From a virus, in the IMG/VR virus record IMGVR_UViG_3300034073_002168, positions 1 through 32,664 of that record: 32,664 bases of DNA. The stretch is one strand, 5' to 3'. Shown here one piece after another: positions 24,333 through 30,828 of the stretch; the first letter of the stretch is position 1; each line of letters begins with the position of its first letter. The notes below the pieces were generated by a model. That model searched no databases, was not told the DNA's origin, and saw only the letters and a list, made by a program, of their open reading frames with translations. The translations under genes and the position numbers were made by a program.

Positions 24333-24342
24333 TTATTTATCA
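24333..24342 (-). promoter_or_regulatory. Candidate T4-type late promoter upstream of the 80-residue gene and phoH
   Basis: Minus-strand GATAAATA (24335-24342) overlaps the thyX stop and ends 24 bases before the ATG at 24310, the same geometry as the element before gp26. It is part of a larger palindrome, GATAAAT-TT-ATTTATC, on the plus strand at about 24327-24342. Confidence 0.45.
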
Positions 24343-25092
24343 GGGACTTAGACGTGCTTTATGAAGCCTCTTCTCCTCATAATACTTCCAAATATGAGGT
24401 GCCCACTTTTCAAGATGAGGAACAAGTTGTTCGCAAAGTGCTTGAATTTCTAATTGGGCATCCATCTTTGCTCGCAAATCCATAATATGGAGGACAGAAC
24501 GCAGATTAAAAGAAACCACAAAGTTCTGACGAATTGCTTGTGCAAGATAATCCCTAATGTGTTCTTCACACATTCCTCTTTCGTATTTTGAGGCATAACG
24601 CTTACAACCTTCGTAAATGAAATCTAGTTCATCCTGATAGTCGCCAAGTGTCCATTCATACTTCTTACCATAACGATTGGTATAGAAACCAGGAGGACGA
24701 ACATAGAATACATCCTCAGGATTAAGTTCTCCACTCGCAACCTTTACGACACGCTTACCAGTATAACGCTGGGACTGAACATCAAAGGTTACTCCAACAC
24801 GATGAGTTCGTGCCTGCATCGCTACGTTATGGACATACCCTGAAACAGAGAATGTGATACCAGGATGCTCTAGTGGTCCCCAATGCCCCTTCTCGTTGCT
24901 CAGGAGACGTTCTACGACCCACTCACCACACTTAGCAGGGTTTGGGATTTCCTGTTCGTGAATAGGGGTTTCTGAGTAGTCACACTTTGCTGCCTGATAG
25001 ATGACTTGCTCAGGGATAGCATAGCACTGCAGAACTTGAACCTGCAGGTTTTTATCAAATTCTAGAAGGTCTTTTGCTTTAATAGGTTTCAT
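24340..25092 (-). CDS. thyX: Flavin-dependent thymidylate synthase ThyX
   Basis: The product has 250 residues. It makes dTMP from dUMP using methylene-tetrahydrofolate, NADPH and FAD. The signature region is QARTHRVGVTFDVQSQRYTG (93-112). The C-terminal VVSFNLRSVLHIMDLR, then AQLEIQALCEQL, supplies the usual nucleotide-contact Arg residues and the AQxEI helix. The signature has an extra residue: R98 to S107 leaves eight residues, against seven in the canonical RHRx7S, and the first Arg is followed by Thr. The gene starts in an ATGA overlap with a 55-codon ORF. It supports dTMP supply for AT-rich phage DNA. Confidence 0.93.
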   Translation of the reverse strand: MKPIKAKDLLEFDKNLQVQVLQCYAIPEQVIYQAAKCDYSETPIHEQEIPNPAKCGEWVVERLLSNEKGHWGPLEHPGITFSVSGYVHNVAMQARTHRVGVTFDVQSQRYTGKRVVKVASGELNPEDVFYVRPPGFYTNRYGKKYEWTLGDYQDELDFIYEGCKRYASKYERGMCEEHIRDYLAQAIRQNFVVSFNLRSVLHIMDLRAKMDAQLEIQALCEQLVPHLEKWAPHIWKYYEEKRLHKARLSP

Positions 25093-25256
25093 TTCTTTCC
25101 AAATCCTTTTGATGTTTTTGCTTCAAGTTCCGAAAACTGTTCTTCCAACTGTCTCAGTTGAACTTTCATTTCTCTCAGTTTTTCAGGAGTATATAGGTGC
25201 TCCTGTTTAATCAACCTCCGAAGAAGTTTCATAAGTTTTCTATGCCTGGTCATCAT
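25089..25256 (-). CDS. 55-residue basic coiled-coil micro-protein
   Basis: The ATG at 25256 opens 55 codons: MMTRHRKLMKLLRRLIKQEH, then LYTPEKLREMKVQLRQLEEQ, ending in FGKK. It is one long charged helix with leucine-heptad spacing and a strongly basic start, suggesting a coiled coil or nucleic-acid contact. It overlaps the upstream stop in TAATG and the thyX start in ATGA, so it is translationally coupled on both sides. No family was recognised. Confidence 0.65.
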   Translation of the reverse strand: MMTRHRKLMKLLRRLIKQEHLYTPEKLREMKVQLRQLEEQFSELEAKTSKGFGKK

Positions 25257-25399
25257 TAGTACTGTCCTTCAATGTAATCTTCTTCATACTCAACATCGTC
25301 AATTGAGTGATATTCACTTTTACCATACAACTCTACTTTAAGAGCATCAAGTAAAAGTTCCATATTTCGCACAATCAGTTTTACTTTTTCTCTGTCCAT
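25256..25399 (-). CDS. 47-residue micro-protein, helix plus acidic tail
   Basis: The product reads MDREKVKLIVRNMELLLDAL, then KVELYGKSEYHSIDDVEYEE, ending in DYIEGQY. Longer in-frame starts exist (TTG at 25450 and ATG at 25423). The TTG lies in the -35 box and the ATG begins inside the -10 of the promoter below, so a transcript from that promoter starting near 25415 can only use the ATG at 25399. GGAG stands 14 bases before it. The acidic tail and helix suggest an adaptor or inhibitor. The function is unknown. Confidence 0.65.
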   Translation of the reverse strand: MDREKVKLIVRNMELLLDALKVELYGKSEYHSIDDVEYEEDYIEGQY

Positions 25400-25421
25400 T
25401 TTGTTTTGATTGTCTCCGAAC

Positions 25422-25450
25422 ATTCTACACAAAAAAAGAGGGAGTGTCAA
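25422..25450 (-). promoter_or_regulatory. Sigma70-type promoter embedded in a terminator, driving the thyX-phoH-gp33-gp59 group
   Basis: On the minus strand, TTGACA (25445-25450) and TAGAAT (25422-25427) are 17 bases apart, identical hexamers and spacing to the gp32 promoter. The -35 occupies most of the loop of the adjacent terminator, and the spacer consists of its right arm and T tract. Confidence 0.85.
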
Positions 25451-25460
25451 TCCTCCCTCT
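25431..25460 (-). terminator. Rho-independent terminator after the 50-codon ORF
   Basis: On the minus strand, AGAGGGAG (25453-25460) pairs with CTCCCTCT (25437-25444) around the loop GATTGACA. The T run that follows extends to 25431. The 50-codon ORF stops inside the loop. Upstream transcripts should end here while a new one begins a few bases later. Confidence 0.85.
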
Positions 25461-25599
25461 CAACTTTAAACATTTTTTCAAACCACTCCGTCAAGTGTAT
25501 TCCATAACAGTGCCAATACTTATGACCACGATAGGTTAAAAGATAACAGGCAGGTTTTCTGTCGTCTGGGTCTTTTTCGTGGTAGTAGTCTTCAATCAT
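25447..25599 (-). CDS. 50-residue micro-protein, unknown
   Basis: The product reads MIEDYYHEKDPDDRKPACYL, then LTYRGHKYWHCYGIHLTEWF, ending in EKMFKVERED. It is rich in Tyr, His and Trp with two Cys, which could bind a metal or form a small beta hairpin. The start is coupled to the upstream 33-codon ORF by a TGA/ATG overlap, and its stop lies in a terminator loop. No family was recognised. Confidence 0.6.
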   Translation of the reverse strand: MIEDYYHEKDPDDRKPACYLLTYRGHKYWHCYGIHLTEWFEKMFKVERED

Positions 25600-25697
25600 G
25601 CTACTTGTGGCTTTTTAGCCATATTAAGTTCGGCATTATGAAGTTTAACTTGTTTTTTATTTTTAGTTTTTAGGTATTGAACGAAAGCGATTTTCAT
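25596..25697 (-). CDS. 33-residue basic micro-protein, first gene of the palindrome-controlled transcript
   Basis: The product reads MKIAFVQYLKTKNKKQVKLH followed by NAELNMAKKPQVA. It is strongly basic. A very good ribosome site (AAAGGAG, 7 to 8 bases before the ATG) supports real translation despite the length. It follows a leader of about 90 bases and is coupled to the next ORF. The function is unknown. It could be a leader peptide or a small host-takeover peptide. Confidence 0.6.
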   Translation of the reverse strand: MKIAFVQYLKTKNKKQVKLHNAELNMAKKPQVA

Positions 25698-25756
25698 AGG
25701 TCTGCTCCTTTACTAATGAGTAAATTTGCGTTCCTTCGGTTTCCCTACTTCCGTCT

Positions 25757-25778
25757 CTATTTGCTATTCGCAAATAGC
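25757..25778 (-). promoter_or_regulatory. Leader hairpins with alternative pairing
   Basis: In the leader of the 33-codon ORF, CTATTTGC pairs with GCAAATAG (8 bp, loop GAATA; 25757-25777). An overlapping alternative pairs GCTATT with AATAGC around TGCG. Only one can form at a time. There is no T tract, so it is not an obvious terminator. It could stabilise the message or gate translation. Confidence 0.5.
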
Positions 25779-25790
25779 AGATGAACGATA

Positions 25791-25824
25791 AGGGGATTAT
25801 ACCCCTGATATCGTATATAGTCAA
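25791..25824 (-). promoter_or_regulatory. Sigma70-type promoter with -10 inside an inverted repeat
   Basis: On the minus strand, TTGACT (25819-25824) and TATAAT (25796-25801) are 17 bases apart. The -10 is framed by AGGGG and CCCCT arms (25791-25806), so a symmetric protein could cover it. The start would be near 25789, about 92 bases before the 33-codon ORF. Confidence 0.85.
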
Positions 25825-25830
25825 GTATTT

Positions 25831-25848
25831 CTGTAACATTTGTTACAG
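25831..25848. promoter_or_regulatory. 18-bp palindrome matching the NtcA box (GTA-N8-TAC)
   Basis: CTGTAACATTTGTTACAG is a perfect inverted repeat (8-bp arms, TT centre). It contains GTA (25833-25835), eight bases, then TAC (25844-25846), the consensus of the cyanobacterial nitrogen regulator NtcA. Its centre lies about 50 bases before the inferred start. That is one helical turn further than the usual NtcA position near -41.5, so it is on the same DNA face. The rest of 25849-25927 holds only AT-rich sequence with weak symmetric pairings after the speD stop. Confidence 0.6.
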
Positions 25849-25927
25849 TTTTATAAAATCTTAAGGAACTAAAAAATTCTGGGGAAATTTTTTGCTCGTT
25901 CTAGGAAATCAAAGGTCAATTTTGATT

Positions 25928-26254
25928 TTACCTTTCAATATAACTCAGGGTATGGTTCTGAGCATAGAGTTGTTCGATGATAATGTCACACCCAATCTTG
26001 GGGTTACAATCACCACACGTATAAACATCACATGCAGCCTTACCTTCTTCTGGCCAAGTATGAATACTAATATGACTTTCTGAGAGTAAGCACAATACCG
26101 TAACTCCTTGCGGATCAAACTTCTTGTAGATTGTTTGACATACTGTTGCCCCACTAGCAGACGCAGCGTTTTCTAGTAGGTCAATAAGAAAATGCTCATC
26201 GTTCAGAAGAACGAATGAGCATCCGTACAAGTTAAGTAAGTAGTGCTTTCCCAT
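25928..26254 (-). CDS. speD: S-adenosylmethionine decarboxylase proenzyme SpeD
   Basis: The product has 108 residues, short like bacterial class 1B enzymes. It makes decarboxylated SAM for spermidine synthesis. The self-cleavage site is SESHISIHTWPE: Ser60 would become the pyruvoyl group, with His65 and Cys80 (YTCGDC) at the spacing seen in the Thermotoga enzyme (S63, H68, C83). All key residues are present, so it should be active. It begins one base before the preceding stop region (TAAATG). The gene is a known cyanophage accessory gene, and polyamines may aid DNA packaging or host metabolism. Confidence 0.93.
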   Translation of the reverse strand: MGKHYLLNLYGCSFVLLNDEHFLIDLLENAASASGATVCQTIYKKFDPQGVTVLCLLSESHISIHTWPEEGKAACDVYTCGDCNPKIGCDIIIEQLYAQNHTLSYIER

Positions 26255-26635
26255 TTATTTTCTTTTTTTAGTTTTTGGTGCTTGGTATCCCCATAGTTTT
26301 GGACTAATTCTTCCATATCCAAATTCTATGTTATGGATACAGTTGCCTATTTTGTCATAATACATATCAAAAATACGAACTCTTTTGCCCCTAACTAAGT
26401 CGTGAAAAAGAGTTCCATTTTGATAATAAGAAATAATATATGTATCACTAGGAAGTTGTGTATTTTTTAACTCTTGCTGAGTACACTTTTCCTGCATAAT
26501 TTCACAACCATAAAGTGTTTTTGAAAGTTCTTTCTCTTCTTTAGTCCAGATAGGAGCAGAAAAATCTTCATTGAATACTTCAGAATTTTCTACTTGCATT
26601 TCCTTTTCTGTCTTCATTTTTTGCTTACTTCCCAT
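26255..26635 (-). CDS. Unknown phage protein upstream of speD
   Basis: The product has 126 residues. The first 45 are charged and probably disordered (MGSKQKMKTEKEMQVENSEV). About 65-115 is a beta-rich block with aromatic residues (TYIISYYQNGTLFHDLVRGK, then RVRIFDMYYD and FGYGRISPKLWGY). It ends in a basic KTKKRK. Two Cys (44 and 51) lie in the linker. It shares its stop/start junction with speD, so the two are probably co-translated. No family was recognised. Confidence 0.6.
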   Translation of the reverse strand: MGSKQKMKTEKEMQVENSEVFNEDFSAPIWTKEEKELSKTLYGCEIMQEKCTQQELKNTQLPSDTYIISYYQNGTLFHDLVRGKRVRIFDMYYDKIGNCIHNIEFGYGRISPKLWGYQAPKTKKRK

Positions 26636-26650
26636 AATAAATTAGTAAAA

Positions 26651-27274
26651 TCAACTACTACGATCATTCCAGACAATATCTGGATATGCTTCACTCACAA
26701 TTTCTTTTGTGATACTGTATTTATCTTGTAATTTTTTATCCTTTACTAGAATTAAGATTTCAGCTTCAAGAGGGTGCAGACCTTCAAGAAGATTAATAAA
26801 CATCGTTTCTTTCTTTAATTTTGATAGGGAATCATTTCCCCCTTTAACATAATTATAAAACTTAGTATACTCTTTGCGAATCGTGGTTACTTGCTTACCA
26901 ACTTCACTAGCAGTTCCCAATGAATTAGAATTTAATTCATTCATTTTTGCTACAGAATCTTCAATCTTTTCACTTAAAGTTCCACTAAATGATGTTTGCT
27001 TATCTGTTGATGCATAGGGAACATCACCTGGGGGAAGACATGATTCAATTGTTTCGTTAAAGTTCCAAATAAAAATTGTTTTAAGGGAAGGATCTTCATA
27101 TTTCTTAAGAACCTCAACCTTTTTTGCTTTTGTTCGTTGCTTTGATACCAAATCAAGAACTTCAAATGCAAAAGGATTTGCTGGAAGTTCCACTACAGGA
27201 GTAGAAGATGTTTTAGCAGCAGTCTTTGCTCTTGGTTTAGTTTCAGTCTTCTTCGTTGTCGTCTTCGTATTCAT
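26651..27274 (-). CDS. Conserved cyanophage protein (possibly DUF6433)
   Basis: The product has 207 residues from the ATG at 27274. A TTG at 27286 in the same frame is only two bases from the GAGG and was not chosen. The first 30 residues are Thr/Lys-rich and disordered. The core FAFEVLDLVSKQRTKAKKVE, then VLKKYEDPSLKTIFIWNFNE and SCLPPGDVPY, resembles a family that I recall from T4-like cyanophages as DUF6433, recalled from memory only. A second helical part ends FINLLEGLHPLEAEILILVK. The function is unknown. It overlaps the membrane-protein gene by 32 bases. Confidence 0.7.
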   Translation of the reverse strand: MNTKTTTKKTETKPRAKTAAKTSSTPVVELPANPFAFEVLDLVSKQRTKAKKVEVLKKYEDPSLKTIFIWNFNETIESCLPPGDVPYASTDKQTSFSGTLSEKIEDSVAKMNELNSNSLGTASEVGKQVTTIRKEYTKFYNYVKGGNDSLSKLKKETMFINLLEGLHPLEAEILILVKDKKLQDKYSITKEIVSEAYPDIVWNDRSS

Positions 27275-27467
27275 AATCGTTTTCAAACCTCACGGCTAAA
27301 ATTTCGTCTGGTATAACATTCCCATTTAAATCATACATCTCTGGATGCAATGCAGGGATTTCTCTGTAATTCATCATATATTCTCTAGCAACCCACCCAC
27401 CTATAAGTCCAACTATAAAAAACAATACTGTTAAAAATGAACCAAATACTAAACTTGTTGCTAACAT
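27243..27467 (-). CDS. Small single-pass membrane protein
   Basis: The product has 74 residues. Residues 4-27 (TSLVFGSFLTVLFFIVGLIG and on to GWVA) form one clear membrane helix. A soluble part follows that ends in a very acidic tail (FENDYEYEDDNEED). A good ribosome site (GAGGAAG) stands 5 bases before the ATG. It has no signal-peptidase site and no holin-like second helix. The role is unknown; an inner-membrane adaptor is possible. Its 3' end overlaps the next gene. Confidence 0.7.
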   Translation of the reverse strand: MLATSLVFGSFLTVLFFIVGLIGGWVAREYMMNYREIPALHPEMYDLNGNVIPDEILAVRFENDYEYEDDNEED

Positions 27468-27484
27468 TGTTCTTCCTCGGGAAA

Positions 27485-27661
27485 CTACTTTTTTTTCCTA
27501 ATATTCAGGGAAAATTCAAAGTTGATGGTAACTTCCCGATTGAGAAAGCTAACCACCTTGCTTACATTAATGTGACAGGTTTTTGGTTGCTTTCTTTTTC
27601 CTCCATTAAGAAACAATTCAAGTCCACGATTAACCTGGATATTCTTATTTATGTCAGACAT
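27485..27661 (-). CDS. 58-residue unknown protein after glutaredoxin
   Basis: The product reads MSDINKNIQVNRGLELFLNG, then GKRKQPKTCHINVSKVVSFL, then NREVTINFEFSLNIRKKK. It overlaps the glutaredoxin stop by 8 bases (ATGTCTGA). The C-terminal KKK is encoded by eight A and a G just before the stop, containing the slippery heptamer A AAA AAG. The membrane-protein frame lies in -1. Basic patches and beta strands suggest a small nucleic-acid or partner-binding protein. No family was recognised. Confidence 0.6.
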   Translation of the reverse strand: MSDINKNIQVNRGLELFLNGGKRKQPKTCHINVSKVVSFLNREVTINFEFSLNIRKKK

Positions 27662-27896
27662 TAAGTAATTTTTGCTCTTTTAGAAACTTAATTGTATCAC
27701 TACATCCTCCCAATTTTTGTTCTCCATACAAAACTTGTGGGAAAGTTGCACCATATCCAAACTTTTCATAAAAATCTTGCTTGGTAAAATCCCTACCCAA
27801 TTTATTTTCTTCTACAAAATGATTGGACAACCTAAGAACATCCTTTATCTTTGTACAATATGGGCAACCATCCTTGGAATAAACTACAAAATTCAT
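27654..27896 (-). CDS. nrdC: Glutaredoxin
   Basis: The product has 80 residues. YSKDGCPYCTKIKDVL gives the dithiol active site C11-P-Y-C14. GATFPQVLYGEQKLGGCSDT gives the cis-proline and the glutathione-binding GGCxD turn of glutaredoxins. It probably reduces phage or host ribonucleotide reductase for dNTP supply. The ribosome site AGGAGG is formed by the last codons of the upstream glycosyltransferase gene (stop two bases before the ATG). Confidence 0.93.
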   Translation of the reverse strand: MNFVVYSKDGCPYCTKIKDVLRLSNHFVEENKLGRDFTKQDFYEKFGYGATFPQVLYGEQKLGGCSDTIKFLKEQKLLNV

Positions 27897-27898
27897 TA

Positions 27899-30079
27899 TT
27901 AACCTCCTATTTGATTTAATACATTGTTTACCTTGTTTAAAAAAGCATCATCTAATTGATAATTTTCTTTTATTTGCAATAGAATTTCTTTACACTGATG
28001 ATTTTTACCCCACCACCAACTAGCAACTGCTTTTTCGTAAAGAAGTCCATGAATACCAGGATATTCTACATCAGTTTTAAGTGGTTGGCAAGTAAAATCA
28101 CAGTTATCCAATGCTTCAGATGCATAGATATAACAATCTTGCCACCATTCTCTCTTTTCTGAGAATCTACTTAGCAAATATCTTGCTTCTGGTCTTTCTG
28201 GATAAAGGCACATAGCCTGTTGAAGAATACCCTTTGCAGTGCCATCACGGGTTCCCTGCCTATCATAGCAGTTTGAACCATGAATCAATGCTTCATATGC
28301 AAGAAGTTTATCTTCACTTCTTTCAGCACATCTCAAAAAATAAGATAATGCTGCAGCATTTTGTCCATTCTTTTCATACCAAAGAGCAACATTAAAGTTT
28401 AATTCTGCATTTTCAGTATCCAATGAGTATTCAGTAAGTAATTGTTCTATTTCAGATTTTTTAACCTTGGCAGTTACTTTAAATTTTTTAGTTTTAGATT
28501 TATTCTTCCACCAATTTAAAACAATTTCATTTGATATCTGATGATTGTTCTTTTGACCACTATTCACATCATCATCCATTCCAGCAAATGTTGAATTAAA
28601 TTGATTATCTTCAACAAACAATGGTCTAGTATAAGTCTTTCCAATGGCAAAAAATAAATTTTCTGCAAGTGGTTGAACATCACAATCAGGCATTTCTAAA
28701 TGATAATTACCATCTTTATAGTAATTACTAATAACTCTCTCGGCATGTTTTCTAGTGATCAAATATGCACTTACTGCCCAGTCATCCCATTGTCTATCAC
28801 GAAGTTCAAAAGTATCAAACTCCTTCCTAATGGTAAGTAATTGGACACAATCCCAATCTGAAGGAAGACTATCAAAAAATTCTTTCCAGGTAAAATCCCA
28901 ATACTTAATAGTCTCTAATGAAAGATCATCCTCACATACAAATAAACAATCTTCCTTGGTATTATCATACCATTCCTTAATTGCCTTTATTTGTGAGATT
29001 GCACATCCCTTCGTACCATCATTTAAAGTATGGGAATACTTTCCAGTTACTACATCATCACAATCAGCAAACCTCTTTGAGATTATTGATTTTGGACAAA
29101 TGCCATACTCTGAAAATTGTGATTCTAAATTTTTTCTCCTTTCAAAACTCTCTTCAAGAGAAATATAACATACCGTTGGAAAACCAGATAGTTTATTGTC
29201 TAAAATAATTTTCTCAGCATAATAGTGCTGATCATCAATTTTTACAAGGTTCCAATCTAACTTCTTGAATGCTTTGTATTCTGTTGGATTGGAATACATT
29301 TCTTTGTTTTTTGTAGCATGACATTGTGCCAGGTAGTAAGCCTGATTCCACTTTACGTCACCCTCTTCCATTTTGTCTATGTGTTCTTTTTCACCAGTAT
29401 CATGGAATCCTTTAAAGTGTTCGATTCTCTTATAATCTGAATGTGGAATATGAATAAAGTTGTAATCATAGTCCATTCTAATATGATTCAAACCAAAAAG
29501 TTTTAGTCTATCTCGGATGTCATCGTCATCATATGCGTAGAAAGTATCAAACTTTTCATCATATCCACCAATTTTTTCAAAGTTGCTTCTAGAAACAAGC
29601 AAAACCCCCCTAAGATATCTAAAGAAATCACTATAAAGATTTACATAATCTCTAATTTCATAAATTGAAAGATTATCTTTATTCACAGTTGGAACACCAG
29701 TGGTATCATCAACTATTTCTGGATTTTTAATATTAGGATGACCAGAAACAAAACTATTTTCATCTGGTGCATATTTTTCAAAAAAGTTATTATATGGATT
29801 TAAGATATAATCACAATCAACTTTAAGGATATAATCTTGAGTTGCAAATTTTGCAGCAAGATTTAATGGATGTGGAAGATTAAAATATTCCTCATTTAAA
29901 ACATTTACAATTTTAATCCTAGGGTCATACTTTGTTAGATCATTAATTGATTGTTCTTCATCGGAACTCCAATCAACGATAATAATTTCTTTAATTTCAT
30001 CATAAAGTAACCATGAAAATAGAGAAACTAAAAGAGGTCTTTTGCGATTTTTGCACGCACAAATAAGTGAAACGTTCAT
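27899..30079 (-). CDS. Tri-domain glycosyltransferase: GT2-like, GT25 and TPR-like repeats
   Basis: The product has 726 residues. Residues 1-230 look like a GT-A (GT2) transferase: SLICACKNRKRPLLVSLFSW, then IIIVDWSSD, the metal-binding DCD at 88-90, and GGYDEKFDTFYAYDDDDIRD (171-190). About 298-500 looks like family GT25: TVCYISLEESFERRKNL, then NDGTKGCAISQIKAIKEW, then the acidic EDD at 383-385 and WAVSAYLITRKHAERVI. About 540-726 are TPR-like helical pairs (AELNFNVALWYEKNGQNAAA). Both catalytic halves keep their acidic motifs. It probably adds two sugars to a lipopolysaccharide or protein-linked glycan. It has a 4-base overlap with the fucosyltransferase gene. Confidence 0.85.
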   Translation of the reverse strand: MNVSLICACKNRKRPLLVSLFSWLLYDEIKEIIIVDWSSDEEQSINDLTKYDPRIKIVNVLNEEYFNLPHPLNLAAKFATQDYILKVDCDYILNPYNNFFEKYAPDENSFVSGHPNIKNPEIVDDTTGVPTVNKDNLSIYEIRDYVNLYSDFFRYLRGVLLVSRSNFEKIGGYDEKFDTFYAYDDDDIRDRLKLFGLNHIRMDYDYNFIHIPHSDYKRIEHFKGFHDTGEKEHIDKMEEGDVKWNQAYYLAQCHATKNKEMYSNPTEYKAFKKLDWNLVKIDDQHYYAEKIILDNKLSGFPTVCYISLEESFERRKNLESQFSEYGICPKSIISKRFADCDDVVTGKYSHTLNDGTKGCAISQIKAIKEWYDNTKEDCLFVCEDDLSLETIKYWDFTWKEFFDSLPSDWDCVQLLTIRKEFDTFELRDRQWDDWAVSAYLITRKHAERVISNYYKDGNYHLEMPDCDVQPLAENLFFAIGKTYTRPLFVEDNQFNSTFAGMDDDVNSGQKNNHQISNEIVLNWWKNKSKTKKFKVTAKVKKSEIEQLLTEYSLDTENAELNFNVALWYEKNGQNAAALSYFLRCAERSEDKLLAYEALIHGSNCYDRQGTRDGTAKGILQQAMCLYPERPEARYLLSRFSEKREWWQDCYIYASEALDNCDFTCQPLKTDVEYPGIHGLLYEKAVASWWWGKNHQCKEILLQIKENYQLDDAFLNKVNNVLNQIGG

Positions 30080-30828
30080 ATTACAATCCAGTCAGGTAAA
30101 TATAAGTCTTTTGTATTCCAATGAGAATAATCATTTTGAAACCATTGTGAAGGAGATATTGTTTTTTTACTTTTAGATAACCAAGAACCCCACCAACTAA
30201 AAGAACTATTTGCAATGATATGATAATCACACAATGCCATTAAACACAAATCAATTTTTTGATTATTGGACTCAACTATAGTAAATCGTTCATCAAAGAA
30301 GTTCTTTTTACACCATTCAGAATCATCACTAAAAACCAATACTGATTTTTTAGGCAAATAATTCAACGATTCATAATAATAATTTAAAGAAAGATTAACA
30401 AAATTTTTTTCTTTTAAATAATCTCCCCTACGAACATGAAGAGATATTACCTCATCATCTTGAAATCTACTCTTTATATAGTGGGTACAATATTCCTCTA
30501 TTTGATTTGAAAATTTAAATTCATTGCGAAGTATTGTCTCTACATTTTTAAAGTACTTTTCAGATTGAAAATATCCATATAAATCAGTTCCATCTGGACA
30601 TGATGAATATAGATTTTCATCAAATTCAAATCCAGATGGAGACAGTCTATTTGCATTTCCAGTTCCAACTTTTGGTGGTATATTAAAAATTTTACATAAT
30701 TCTATATTATCACTTGGATACAAATAATCATACCCCAAATTTGAAGAAATACCTCTTAAAGCGGCATACTGAAATAATTGATTTCCAAGTCTTCCAGAAT
30801 ATCCAAGACTATCAAATGTTAATGCCAT
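30076..30828 (-). CDS. GT11 family glycosyltransferase (alpha-1,2-fucosyltransferase-like)
   Basis: The product has 250 residues from the ATG at 30828; a TTG one codon earlier is less likely. GRLGNQLFQYAAL (12-24) and the GDP-sugar motif HVRRGDYL (131-138) are signatures of GT11. They are followed by VFSDDSEWCKKNF and HIIANSSFSWWGSWL, also typical. GT11 enzymes transfer fucose from GDP-fucose in alpha-1,2 linkage. The donor must come from the host, since no GDP-fucose pathway gene is in this window. It overlaps both neighbours, so the three genes form one translational unit. Confidence 0.9.
   Translation of the reverse strand: MALTFDSLGYSGRLGNQLFQYAALRGISSNLGYDYLYPSDNIELCKIFNIPPKVGTGNANRLSPSGFEFDENLYSSCPDGTDLYGYFQSEKYFKNVETILRNEFKFSNQIEEYCTHYIKSRFQDDEVISLHVRRGDYLKEKNFVNLSLNYYYESLNYLPKKSVLVFSDDSEWCKKNFFDERFTIVESNNQKIDLCLMALCDYHIIANSSFSWWGSWLSKSKKTISPSQWFQNDYSHWNTKDLYLPDWIVI

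Noticed and set aside
24327-24342. GATAAAT palindrome as a terminator after thyX
   Set aside because: It is all A/T, has no T tract after the hairpin and would be unstable. The late-promoter reading is preferred.
25256-25450. Longer 64-codon form of the 47-codon ORF starting at TTG 25450
   Set aside because: That TTG is the -35 box and lies in a terminator loop. A transcript from the promoter begins downstream of it.
25698-25927. A tRNA or structured RNA gene in the longest gene-free stretch
   Set aside because: No cloverleaf, CCA end or T-loop consensus could be found. The symmetry is explained by promoter palindromes and a short leader hairpin.
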